A stretch of 64,000 bases of DNA. Origin: an uncultured Pseudomonadota bacterium. Its GTDB lineage: Bacteria > Myxococcota_A > UBA796 > SXON01. Both the position numbers and the translations under genes were made by a program. Shown here in pieces: positions 1-7,414 of the stretch. Position 1 is the stretch's first letter. The number at the start of each line of letters is the position of its first letter. The stretch is from NCBI GenBank assembly GCA_903921785.1, contig CAIXRH010000199.1, positions 1-64,000 on the forward strand, read 5' to 3'. Below the pieces are notes generated by a model that saw only the letters and a program-made list of their open reading frames with translations, did not search any database and was not told the origin of the DNA.

Positions 1-322
1 CCGGCGCGGGGGCCGGTGCCGGCGCAGCCGCCCCCGCCATCATCGCTGCGTACTCCGCCACCAACGCCGAGACGTCCTCACCGGCCTTCAAGCCGATGAT
101 CGCGATCGGCTGGCCCGGGGGCACCTCCTGGCCTTCCTTGGCGAGCAGCTTGAGCAGCACGCCCTTGTCGAAGACCTCGATGTCCATCGTCGCCTTGTCG
201 GTCTCCACCGCGGCGATCGCCTGGCTCGGCGCCAGCACCGCGCCTTCCGCGGCCAGCCACTTGGCGATCACCCCGACGGTCATCGTGGGCGACGCCTGGG
301 GCATCACGAAGAATTGTGCCAT
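1..322 (-). CDS. pdhC: Pyruvate dehydrogenase E2 N-terminus (lipoyl domain), partial
   Basis: This is the N-terminal part of a dihydrolipoamide acyltransferase; the rest lies beyond the left edge. The translation starts MAQFFVMPQASPTM and carries the lipoyl-lysine turn ETDKATMDIE, whose lysine is the lipoate attachment site. An Ala/Pro-rich linker begins at the window edge. The ATG overlaps the E1beta stop by one base (TGATG), so the gene closes a coupled pdhA-pdhB-pdhC operon. In the complex, E2 takes the acyl group from E1 and passes it to CoA. Branched-chain 2-oxoacid dehydrogenase E2 is possible, but the E1 sequences next to it favour pyruvate. Confidence 0.9.
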   Translation of the reverse strand, partial: MAQFFVMPQASPTMTVGVIAKWLAAEGAVLAPSQAIAAVETDKATMDIEVFDKGVLLKLLAKEGQEVPPGQPIAIIGLKAGEDVSALVAEYAAMMAGAAAPAPAPAP

Positions 323-1302
323 CAGGCCCTCCCCATCACGCGGTGGGCCGCCTCGACGACGCGCGCCGGGTCGATCACCACGAGCTTCTCGAGATTGGTC
401 GCGTACGGCTGCGGCACGTCGCGGTTGGTGACGCGCACGACCGGAGCGTCGAGCAGGTCGAAGCAGGACTCCATGATGCGCGCGCTGATCTCGGCGGCGA
501 CGCCCGCGAAGAGGTGCCCCTCCTGGACGACCACCACGCGGTGGGTCTTGGCGACGGCGTTGAAGATCGCGTCGTGGTCGAGCGGACGGAGGCTCCGCAG
601 GTCGAGCACCTGGGCGGAGATTCCCTCCTTCGCCAGCTCCTCCGCCGCCTTGAGGCAGTGGTGCACCGGCTTGCCCCAGCTGATGAGGGTCAGGTCGTCG
701 CCGTCGCGCTTCAGATCAGCCTTGCCGATGGGGATGAGGTACTCCTCGGCGGGCACCTCGCCCTTCCACCCGTACATCAGCTCGCTCTCGAGGAAGATGA
801 CCGGGTTGTTGTCGCGGATGGCGCTCTTCAGGAGGCCCTTCGCGTCGTACGGCGTGGCCGGCGACACCACCTTGAGCCCCGGGAAGTGGGCGTACAAGCT
901 GTCGACGCTGGTGCTGTGCTGGGCCGCGAGGTTCTCGGCGTGGCCGTTGGCGCCGCGGAAGACGATCGGGCAGGCGTACTGGCCGCCGCTCATCTGGTAG
1001 ACCTTCGCGGCGCTGTTGATCACCTGATCAAAGGCCACGAGGCTGAAGTTGAAGGTCATGAACTCGATGATCGGGCGCATGCCCGCCATCGCGGCGCCGA
1101 CGCCGAGGCCGGCAAAACCGTTCTCGGCGATCGGGGTGTCGACCACCCGGTCGGGGCCGAACTCCTCGAGCATGCCCTGGCTCACCTTGTAGGCGCCGTC
1201 GTACTGGGCGACCTCTTCCCCCATGAGGAAGACGGTCGGATCCCGGCGCATCTCCTCCACCATGGCCTGGCGGAGCGCTTCCCGCATCGCGATGTTCGGC
1301 AT
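322..1302 (-). CDS. pdhB: Pyruvate dehydrogenase E1 component, beta subunit
   Basis: A 326-residue E1beta, full length for the family. Visible signatures are GEEVAQYDGAYKVSQG near residue 28, TPIAENGFAGLGVG near 56 and the C-terminal DVPQPYATNLE. It pairs with E1alpha to form the thiamine-diphosphate site that decarboxylates pyruvate and reductively acylates the E2 lipoyl arm. The start lies one base past the E1alpha stop and the stop overlaps the E2 start, so the three genes are translationally coupled. The pyruvate assignment rests on similarity to the pdhB type; related acetoin or branched-chain dehydrogenases share the same motifs. Confidence 0.93.
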   Translation of the reverse strand: MPNIAMREALRQAMVEEMRRDPTVFLMGEEVAQYDGAYKVSQGMLEEFGPDRVVDTPIAENGFAGLGVGAAMAGMRPIIEFMTFNFSLVAFDQVINSAAKVYQMSGGQYACPIVFRGANGHAENLAAQHSTSVDSLYAHFPGLKVVSPATPYDAKGLLKSAIRDNNPVIFLESELMYGWKGEVPAEEYLIPIGKADLKRDGDDLTLISWGKPVHHCLKAAEELAKEGISAQVLDLRSLRPLDHDAIFNAVAKTHRVVVVQEGHLFAGVAAEISARIMESCFDLLDAPVVRVTNRDVPQPYATNLEKLVVIDPARVVEAAHRVMGRA

Positions 1303-1303
1303 C

Positions 1304-2317
1304 TCAGGATCCCGAGGGGGCGTAGGTGTAGTTGTAGAGGTCCGCCGGATCGGGGATCGGCGAAGCGTCAGCGAACTCGTAGGCGTCCTTCGCGGCGATC
1401 TCCACGCGGTCGCGGATCGCTTCGAGCTCGGCGTCGCCCGCGCCGAGGTCCCGCAGGCGGGCCTCGGTGAGGTGCACCGGGTCGGACTTCTTCTTCTCTT
1501 CGAGCTCGCCCGGCTTGCGGTACTTCGCGGGGTCGCTCATCGAGTGGCCGCGGTGGCGGTAGGTCACCACCTCGAGGATCACCGGGCCGTTTCCGGCGCG
1601 GGCGTACTCGATGGCGGCGCTCATGCGTTGCCGCACCTGCTCCACGTCAAACCCTTCGAACTGCTCACGAACCATGCCGACGCCGAGGCCGCGGAGGCTC
1701 ATGTCGGTGAGCGCGCTCTGCCGATCGATGGCGGTGCCCATGGCGTAGAAGTTGTTCTCGCAGACGAAGACGATCGGCAGCTTGTAGAGCTGCGCGAGGC
1801 ACATCGCCTCGAAGAACGCGCCCTGGTTGGCCGCGCCATCGCCGAACCAGCACAGGCAGACGGCGTCGGTCTTCAGGTGCTTGAGCGACCACGCGACGCC
1901 GGTGCCGAGCGCACACTGGGCGCCGACGATGCCGTAGCCACCCATGAAGTGTACGCTCTTGTCGAAGATGTGCATCGACCCACCAAGACCCTTGGTGGTC
2001 CCGGTGGCCTTTCCGAAGAGCTCGGCCATCATCGCCCGCGGCGAGACGCCCTTGGCGATGGCCTGACCGTGCTCGCGGTAGCCGGTGACCCAGCGGTCTT
2101 CGGGGCGGCAGGCGGCGGCGGCGCCGACGGCGACCGACTCCTGGCCGATGTAGAGGTGGCAGAAGCCGAGGATCTTCCGCTCGGTGTAGGCCTTGGCGGC
2201 CATCTCCTCTACGCGGCGGATGAGCAGCATCTTCTCCCAGAGCGTCAGCAACCCGGCTTTGTCCAGCGGGGGAAGCGGGCTCTCGGGCAGCGGCGGCGGC
2301 ACGGGCAAATCGGGCAC
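1304..2317 (-). CDS. pdhA: Pyruvate dehydrogenase E1 component, alpha subunit
   Basis: E1alpha of the heterotetrameric type. The thiamine-diphosphate/Mg motif begins GDGAANQGAFFEA and ends about 30 residues later at ENN; the phosphorylation-loop-like segment RHRGHSMSDP and the substrate-side YREHGQAI are also present. The frame stays open to an ATG at 2413, but the extra 32 residues are Pro/Gly-rich and unlike the family. I chose the GTG at 2317, which follows GAGGAG by four bases and gives 337 residues. It is the first gene of the pdhA-pdhB-pdhC operon. The region upstream (2318-2573) is shared with the divergent tetR promoter and holds a copy of the dispersed repeat. Confidence 0.9.
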   Translation of the reverse strand: MPDLPVPPPLPESPLPPLDKAGLLTLWEKMLLIRRVEEMAAKAYTERKILGFCHLYIGQESVAVGAAAACRPEDRWVTGYREHGQAIAKGVSPRAMMAELFGKATGTTKGLGGSMHIFDKSVHFMGGYGIVGAQCALGTGVAWSLKHLKTDAVCLCWFGDGAANQGAFFEAMCLAQLYKLPIVFVCENNFYAMGTAIDRQSALTDMSLRGLGVGMVREQFEGFDVEQVRQRMSAAIEYARAGNGPVILEVVTYRHRGHSMSDPAKYRKPGELEEKKKSDPVHLTEARLRDLGAGDAELEAIRDRVEIAAKDAYEFADASPIPDPADLYNYTYAPSGS

Positions 2318-2430
2318 GGGGCTCCTCGGTCCGGAGGGGCCGGGAGGGTAACCCGGCGCGCGGACGGTGAGTGCGACGCCGGCTACGGACCCGACGACGA
2401 CGCGGCTCGGCATGGCGAAGGAGCGGCGCG

Positions 2431-2500
2431 GCAGGACGGGCGTGCCGCCCCGCAGCGGTCGGCGGTCGAGGAACGACCGGCGGCGAGAATGGCGAGGGTG
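2431..2500 (+). repeat. Dispersed intergenic repeat, copy A
   Basis: Holds the core CGGCGGTCGAGG (from about 2460) followed by GGCGAGAATGGCGAG, preceded by a TGCC..CCCCG block. Five other copies of the family lie in this window (B-F). It sits between pdhA and tetR, with its 3' end pointing at tetR. Confidence 0.6.
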
Positions 2501-2529
2501 GGGCGCTCCGCCGAACCTCGACGTCCACC

Positions 2530-2558
2530 TTGCGCGCCCGGCGCGCTCCGGCTATTGA
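2530..2558 (+). promoter_or_regulatory. Candidate sigma70-type promoter of tetR
   Basis: A TTGCGC -35 (2530-2535), a 17-base spacer and a TATTGA -10 (2553-2558). The start point would fall near 2565, leaving a leader of about nine bases with no Shine-Dalgarno sequence, so the tetR mRNA may be effectively leaderless. The -10 is inside the palindrome at 2554-2575. Confidence 0.45.
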
Positions 2559-2575
2559 TTGAACGTTCAATCAAT
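2554..2575. promoter_or_regulatory. Perfect 22-bp palindrome, likely TetR operator
   Basis: Half-site ATTGATTGAAC is followed directly by its exact reverse complement GTTCAATCAAT. The palindrome covers the predicted -10, the likely transcription start and the first two bases of the tetR ATG. It is an AT-rich island in DNA of about 70% GC. The form, with a TTGAACGTTCAA centre, is typical of TetR-family operators and predicts negative autoregulation; an effect on the divergent pdh operon is possible. Confidence 0.75.
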
Positions 2576-3164
2576 GTCACCCCGCGCCGCTCACCCCCAC
2601 CCGCCGGACGTCCGCCAGCACCTGCTGGACGCGGCGCTGCGCGCCTTCGCCGCCCACGGCTACGAGGGCGCCACCATCAAGCTGATCGCCGCCGAAGCCA
2701 AGGTCGCCCCTGGGTTGTTGTACCACTACTTCGCGAACAAGGAGGCGCTGCTCACGGCGCTCTTCGAGCGGAGCGGCGCGCTGGTGGCCGAGGCGTTCAT
2801 CACCGTGGCCGGCATCGCCGACCCGCGGGAGCGGCTGGCGGAGCTGCTCCGGGTGAGCGCCAGGATCGTCCGGGAGAACGAAGACTTCTGGCGGATCAGC
2901 TACGGGGTTCGCTTCCAGGGTGCCGTGCTCGCCGGTCTCGGCGCGGGCATCGCCGCGCAGTCCGCCGCGTTCCACGCCACCTTCGTGCTCCTGCTCACCG
3001 AGCTGGGGCGCCCCGACCCGGTCACCGAGGCGTGGCTGCTCTTCGCCTCGTTGGACGGGCTCTTCCAGCACTACATCCTCGCCCCCGACACCTACCCGCT
3101 CGACGCCGTGGTCGAGCTCCTGATCACCCGAGCGGGCGGCGGCGCCGCCGCGGAGACCCCATGA
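2574..3164 (+). CDS. TetR-family transcriptional regulator
   Basis: A 196-residue regulator. The N-terminal helix-turn-helix spans about residues 10-58, with the family pattern AFAAHGYEGATIKLIA, then APGLLYHYFANKEALL. The C-terminal two thirds form the helical ligand-binding and dimer domain, whose ligand cannot be told from sequence. The ATG at 2574 is chosen because it follows the candidate promoter and lies on the edge of the palindromic operator; a TTG at 2559 is in frame but inside that operator. The last bases overlap the next gene by four (ATGA), so the methyltransferase-like gene is probably co-expressed and under the same control. Confidence 0.9.
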   Translation: MSPRAAHPHPPDVRQHLLDAALRAFAAHGYEGATIKLIAAEAKVAPGLLYHYFANKEALLTALFERSGALVAEAFITVAGIADPRERLAELLRVSARIVRENEDFWRISYGVRFQGAVLAGLGAGIAAQSAAFHATFVLLLTELGRPDPVTEAWLLFASLDGLFQHYILAPDTYPLDAVVELLITRAGGGAAAETP

Positions 3165-3946
3165 AGCGCATGCAGTTGGTCGAGCTCGAAGACCTCGCCT
3201 GGTTCCCCGCGATCCTCCGGGACGGCGGCACCGCCTACCTCGAGCTCGCCGAGCGGCTCTCTGGGCACGGCGCCGTCCTCACGCCGACCCTCGCCAAGGC
3301 CCTCCGCCAGACCGGCGCCACCCGCCTCGTCGACCTCTGCTCCGGCGGCGGCGGGCCCGTGGGCACCGTCGCCCGGGCGCTGGCCGCCGACGGCCTCCCC
3401 GTGGAGGTCACCCTCACCGACCTCTACCCCAACCCCGCCGCCTACGCCCACGCCGAAGCGGGCGGTGAAGGCCGCATCCGCGGGCGCACCTCCCCGGTGG
3501 ACGCCACGGCGGTGCCCGACGAGCTCCCCGGCTTCCGCACCATCTTCAACGCCTTCCACCACTTCCCGCCCGAGCTGGCGAAGAAGGTGCTTGCCGACGC
3601 GGTGGCGAAGCGCCAGCCGATCGGCGTCTTCGAGATCGTGAGCCGTGAGCCGGCGATCCTGGTGGGGCTCCTGCTCAGCCCGCTCATCGTCAGCCTCTCG
3701 GTGCCGTTCTGGCGCCCGTTCCGCTGGCCGTGGCTGGTGTGGACGTGGCTCTTCCCGCTCATGCAGCCGTTCATCCTCTGGGACGGCATCGTCTCCTGGC
3801 TGCGCATCTACGGGGTGGACGAGCTCAAGGAGCTGGTCGCGGGCATCGACGCCCCGGACTGGACCTGGGAGATCGGCACGATCCCGCTGGGGAAGGGGCC
3901 GGGGAACGCGACGTACCTGATCGGGCGGCCGACGACGCCGGGCTGA
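3161..3946 (+). CDS. Class I SAM-dependent methyltransferase-like protein
   Basis: A 261-residue protein with the SAM-binding motif I LVDLCSGGGGPVG near residue 53, an acidic LTDLYPN after strand 2 and a FNAFHHFPPE segment in the position of motif IV. The region at about residues 165-215 is strongly hydrophobic and Trp/Phe-rich (WRPFRWPWLVWTWLFP), unusual for a soluble methyltransferase and suggesting membrane contact or a lipid-like substrate. It overlaps tetR by four bases and is probably controlled by it. The substrate is unknown. Confidence 0.7.
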   Translation: MKRMQLVELEDLAWFPAILRDGGTAYLELAERLSGHGAVLTPTLAKALRQTGATRLVDLCSGGGGPVGTVARALAADGLPVEVTLTDLYPNPAAYAHAEAGGEGRIRGRTSPVDATAVPDELPGFRTIFNAFHHFPPELAKKVLADAVAKRQPIGVFEIVSREPAILVGLLLSPLIVSLSVPFWRPFRWPWLVWTWLFPLMQPFILWDGIVSWLRIYGVDELKELVAGIDAPDWTWEIGTIPLGKGPGNATYLIGRPTTPG

Positions 3947-3958
3947 GCATCCGTCGTC
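3931..3958 (+). terminator. Stop-enclosing hairpin after the methyltransferase gene
   Basis: GACGACG (3931-3937) pairs perfectly with CGTCGTC (3952-3958); the 14-base loop contains the TGA stop at 3944-3946. There is no T-run. Confidence 0.35.
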
Positions 3959-4005
3959 TGTCCGATTCGCCTTGCCGCAAGCGCCATGACGGGCCATGGA
4001 GCCCG

Positions 4006-5874
4006 ATGCTGCTCCTCCTCCTCGCCGCCTGCACGACCGGGTCGACCGACAGCGCCGACGCCCCCTGGTACCCCGAGCCCGTCTGCCACCCGGACCCCGC
4101 GCCGTGGGCGCCGGGCACGCCGATCTACACCGAGCCCGACGGCGCCTGGGGCTTCACCGACCTCGGCGTCGTCGCGCAGCGCTTCCACGTAGCCGACTTC
4201 GACGGCGACGGGTGGCCCGACGTGCTCGCCCGCCTCTCCAGCGGCGCCGACGACTTCAACCCGGGCGGCAAGCGGATCAACTGGCTCCTCCGCAACACCG
4301 GCGCCGGCTCCTTCGAGGACGTCACCCAGGCGTCCGGGGCGTTCGCCGTACGGGATGGTGCGGACCCCAACGTGGGGCGCTGGGCGGACGTGGCCGCGTG
4401 GTCCGACATCGACAACGACGGCGACGTGGACCTGCTCACCGCGAAGGCCAACCCCGGCGACGCCGGCGGCGACACCACCGAGCTCCTGCTCAACGACGGG
4501 ACCGGGCACTTCACCTTCGGCCCAGCCGAAAGCGGCGTCCGCACGCTCGGCACCGGCGGCGGGCCCTCCGGGCTCTCGTTCACCGACTACGACCACGACG
4601 GCAACCTCGACCTCTGGTCGCCTCAGTTCGGCAACGCCGAGTCGCCCGTGCTCCAGGACCGCTTCCTCCGCGGCGACGGGAAAGGCGGCTTCGAGGACGT
4701 GACCGACGCTGCCGGCCTTGACACCGGCTCCTGGACCACCAGCCACCTCAACGCGGGGACTGCGTGGTCCTGGGGATGGGGCGGCACCGCCTGCGACATG
4801 AACGACGACGGCTTCGACGAGCTCACCGCCAGCTCCTATGGTCGGATCCCCAACGCCCTCTGGCAGGCGGACGGTGACGGTACCTTCACCAATCGAAGCG
4901 TGGATTCAGGGTACGCCTGGGATCAGAACTTCGACTGGTCTGACAACGAATCTGCGCGGTGTTACTGCAAGCTCTACCGGGACGCGGAGGACTGCGCCGA
5001 CATCCCAGAACCCGCGTATACAACCTGCGAGACCGACGCCGACGTCTTCCGCTGGGAACACTCCATGGGTCGTGAGCTCTACCAGCTCGGCGGAAACAGC
5101 GGCACCGCCACGTGCGCGGACGTGAACAACGACGGCTTCATGGACCTCGTCACCGGGGAGATCGCCCACTGGGACGTGGGGCAGAGCTCCGACAAGGCCG
5201 AGCTCCTGGTGAACTCCGGCGAGCCCGACGTGCGCTTCGATCGCCCCGGCAACGACGTGACCGGACTGACTCGCGAGCACCCCGACTACGGCTGGGACGA
5301 AGGGCACACCCACTCGATGGTGCTCGACGTGGACAACGATGGCTGGCCCGACATCTACTGGGCTGCCCTCAATTATCCCGACGACGGCAACCGCGGGCGG
5401 CTCTACCACCAGGTCGCCCCCGCCCGCTTCGAGCAAGTCGACGTGACCGACTTCTTCGACCACCACGGCATCGAAGGCGCCGGCCAGGGCGACTTCGACC
5501 GCGACGGCGACGTGGACCTGCTCATCGGCCACGGCAGCGAGACCGTCCGCTTCGCCGAGAACCAGCTCGGCGCCGCCACCAACTTCGTGGAGATCGAGGT
5601 GGTGGGCGGGGAAGGCAGCAACGCCGGGGCGGTGGGCGCGCGGGTGCGTGTCACCGCGGACGGGGTCACGCAGACCCAGGAAGTCGAGGGCGGCCACGGC
5701 CACTACGGCTCGCAGCTCTCGCGGGTGCTCCACTTCGGGCTCGGGGGCGCGTGCACCGCAGAGGTGAACGTACGGTGGCCGAACGCCGAGCAGTCCGAAG
5801 CAACCCTCACCGTCCCCGCAGGCTACCGGGTGCGGATCCTGCCGGGCGGCACGCCGGAGATCGTTGCCGACTAG
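4006..5874 (+). CDS. FG-GAP/VCBS repeat lipoprotein with C-terminal ASPIC/UnbV domain
   Basis: A 622-residue secreted protein. It starts MLLLLLAAC, a lipobox with Cys at position 9 and no basic residue. Seven Asp-rich loops follow (for example VADFDGDGWPDVL, WSDIDNDGDVDLL, FTDYDHDGNLDLW, GQGDFDRDGDVDLL), as in calcium-binding FG-GAP/VCBS beta-propeller blades. The last 110 residues match the ASPIC/UnbV pattern: a GAVGARVRV segment, HFGLGG and VRWPNAEQ. This is the CRTAC1-like architecture of extracellular repeat proteins. GGAG lies just upstream of the chosen ATG. The biological role is not known; cell-surface adhesion or binding is the usual inference for the family. Confidence 0.82.
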   Translation: MLLLLLAACTTGSTDSADAPWYPEPVCHPDPAPWAPGTPIYTEPDGAWGFTDLGVVAQRFHVADFDGDGWPDVLARLSSGADDFNPGGKRINWLLRNTGAGSFEDVTQASGAFAVRDGADPNVGRWADVAAWSDIDNDGDVDLLTAKANPGDAGGDTTELLLNDGTGHFTFGPAESGVRTLGTGGGPSGLSFTDYDHDGNLDLWSPQFGNAESPVLQDRFLRGDGKGGFEDVTDAAGLDTGSWTTSHLNAGTAWSWGWGGTACDMNDDGFDELTASSYGRIPNALWQADGDGTFTNRSVDSGYAWDQNFDWSDNESARCYCKLYRDAEDCADIPEPAYTTCETDADVFRWEHSMGRELYQLGGNSGTATCADVNNDGFMDLVTGEIAHWDVGQSSDKAELLVNSGEPDVRFDRPGNDVTGLTREHPDYGWDEGHTHSMVLDVDNDGWPDIYWAALNYPDDGNRGRLYHQVAPARFEQVDVTDFFDHHGIEGAGQGDFDRDGDVDLLIGHGSETVRFAENQLGAATNFVEIEVVGGEGSNAGAVGARVRVTADGVTQTQEVEGGHGHYGSQLSRVLHFGLGGACTAEVNVRWPNAEQSEATLTVPAGYRVRILPGGTPEIVAD

Positions 5875-5894
5875 GGGAAGCCGCTAGTCCGGCA
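5865..5894. terminator. Bidirectional hairpin enclosing both convergent stop codons
   Basis: TGCCGACTAG (5865-5874) pairs with CTAGTCCGGCA (5884-5894) with one bulged G and a nine-base loop. The plus-strand TAG (5872-5874) and the minus-strand TAG (complement of 5884-5886) both lie in the stem, so one structure can serve both genes. Confidence 0.5.
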
Positions 5895-6498
5895 GCCACT
5901 CGAGCACGATCTGCGCGTCGACCGTGTCGGGGTGACACTCGGTGTTGTCGATGACCACGCTGGCCGCGGTCGTGCCGTCCTTGTGGCCGTCGGCGCCGGC
6001 CGTGAGCACGTACTCGCCCGTGACGGCGCCACACTGGAACAGCTCGTCGGAGACCGCCACGCACGCCGCGTCGGCGCCACCGTCGACGCTGTAGTTGGCC
6101 CAGGCGTTGGCCAACACCTCATCGTCGACACCGATCACCGTGAGGTTCACGCCGACGGGCTCCACCGCGGCGCAGTCCCGAGAGTCGAGCTGCAGGTCGA
6201 GGTGCTCTTCGATCACGTGGCACTCGTCGGCGGCGACGTCCACCTCCCCGGTGACGTCCCCGTAGCCGTCGGCGATCGCGGTCACCACGATGTGGCCAGA
6301 CTGCTCCCATCCGCAGATGTACTCGCCGCCGGTGAAGCTCTCACAGTCCTGCGTTACGCCGCCATCTACGGTGAACGTGACGGTGCCGTCGTCCACCTTC
6401 TCGCCGTCCCGGTTGGTGAGGGTGACCGAGACCGACGCGGCGGCGAGGTCGGTACAGGGGGTGGTGCAGGCAGCGAGGACGAAGAAGAGGATGGACAT
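5884..6498 (-). CDS. Small two-domain lipoprotein (tandem paralogue 1)
   Basis: A 204-residue lipoprotein, MSILFFVLAAC, with Cys at 11. GGAGG lies six bases before the ATG, which fixes the start. The mature part contains two similar domains of about 90 residues, each with a Val-rich strand, a Gly-Gly turn, a central Cys-Gly step (GEYICG in one, LFQCGAVTGEYVL in the other) and a late Glu-Cys (ECH). The pattern suggests beta-sandwich carboxypeptidase-regulatory-like folds with paired cysteines. It lies 51 bases downstream of a paralogue of the same layout, so the pair arose by gene duplication. Function unknown. Confidence 0.75.
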   Translation of the reverse strand: MSILFFVLAACTTPCTDLAAASVSVTLTNRDGEKVDDGTVTFTVDGGVTQDCESFTGGEYICGWEQSGHIVVTAIADGYGDVTGEVDVAADECHVIEEHLDLQLDSRDCAAVEPVGVNLTVIGVDDEVLANAWANYSVDGGADAACVAVSDELFQCGAVTGEYVLTAGADGHKDGTTAASVVIDNTECHPDTVDAQIVLEWLPD

Positions 6499-6549
6499 CG
6501 AGCGCCTCCGGTGGAGAGGTAAGCACGCGGCATGTCGCGCCGCGGCGCA

Positions 6550-7149
6550 TCAGTCGAGCGTGATCGTTGCGTGCCCGGTCTCCGGGTAACAACCCGTCGA
6601 ATCGACCCCTACGGCGATCGTGGCGGTCCCCTCCTCGCGCCCTTCGGCGCCCGCGGTGAGGACGTACTCCCCGACCTCCACACCGCACTGGAACGCCGCG
6701 TCGCCGACCGCCACGCAGTCGGCCTCCGCGCCGCCGTTCACGGCGTAGCTCGCCCAGACGCCCACGAGCGGGTCCACCCCGCTGCCGATGATCTCCAGGT
6801 TGACCCCCACGGGCTCCACGGACGGGCAGGTCTTCGGTTCGAGCACGAGCTCTACGGTCTGGTCCGGCACCTCGCACTGCCGGGAGACGACGTCCACCTC
6901 GGCGGTGGCAGCGTCGAACCCTTCGAGCGACGCCGTGATCACCAGGTGTGCGTTGTGCGCCCCGGAGCAGATGTAGTCGCCCGGGGCGCTGGTCGTGCAC
7001 GGCTCGGGCTCCCCGTCGGGCTCGGCCGCGCGGACGTCCGCGCCGGAGATCGGGGCGCCCGCCTCGTCAAGCACGGTCACCACGACAGAGCTGGAGGCGA
7101 GGTCCTGACAGGGAATGTGGCAGGCGGCGACGAGGAGGAGGAGGGACAT
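6550..7149 (-). CDS. Small two-domain lipoprotein (tandem paralogue 2)
   Basis: A 199-residue lipoprotein, [10 protein letters not shown], with Cys at 10 and a GGAG seven bases before the ATG. It has the same two-domain layout as its neighbour: shared anchors include VEPVGVNL near the domain boundary, a FQCG..GEYVLTAGA.G segment in domain 2 and matching cysteines. The two copies have diverged strongly outside these anchors. They are probably co-transcribed. The frame remains open far upstream, but a start there would run through the repeat and the opposite-strand glycosyltransferase gene, so it is rejected. Function unknown. Confidence 0.75.
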   Translation of the reverse strand: MSLLLLVAACHIPCQDLASSSVVVTVLDEAGAPISGADVRAAEPDGEPEPCTTSAPGDYICSGAHNAHLVITASLEGFDAATAEVDVVSRQCEVPDQTVELVLEPKTCPSVEPVGVNLEIIGSGVDPLVGVWASYAVNGGAEADCVAVGDAAFQCGVEVGEYVLTAGAEGREEGTATIAVGVDSTGCYPETGHATITLD

Positions 7150-7276
7150 GGGCAGGCTCCGGGGAGGGTGCAGCACGTGCCGTGCCAGCCAGGGAGGAGC
7201 GGCCGAAACGCCCAGACCGGGTCGCGTCGGGCGCGGCCCACGACACCGATGTCGGGGATGGCGAAGGCCGGCCCGG

Positions 7277-7340
7277 GTGCGCCGCGTTGCCGCCCGGCCG
7301 ACGTCGGCGGTCGAGGCGCCGTCGCCGTGAGAATGGGGCG
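7277..7340 (+). repeat. Dispersed intergenic repeat, copy B
   Basis: TTGCCGCCCGG, then ACGTCGGCGGTCGAGG (from 7301), then GAGAATGGGGCG. It lies between the divergent lipoprotein and GT9 genes, with the 3' end toward GT9. Confidence 0.6.
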
Positions 7341-7375
7341 GGCGGCAACCCGCCGGGAGGGGTACCCTGGAGGCG

Positions 7376-7414
7376 ATGTTCGCTGCGCTCCTCGTCGCTG
7401 CCGCCGCCGCATGA
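7376..7414 (+). CDS. Possible 12-residue leader peptide upstream of GT9
   Basis: An ATG at 7376 opens a short frame reading MFAALLVAAAAA. Its TGA overlaps the GT9 ATG as ATGA. A GGAGG stands only two bases before this ATG, which is short spacing, and GGGAGGGG lies a little further up. It may couple translation to the downstream gene or be a relic of a signal peptide. There is no evidence that it is expressed. Confidence 0.25.
   Translation: MFAALLVAAAAA

Noticed and set aside
1223-3160. A long plus-strand open frame running through pdhA/pdhB into the methyltransferase gene
   Set aside because: The upstream part is antisense to pdhA and pdhB and in the wrong frame for tetR. Only the part from 3161, which overlaps the tetR stop, shows family motifs.
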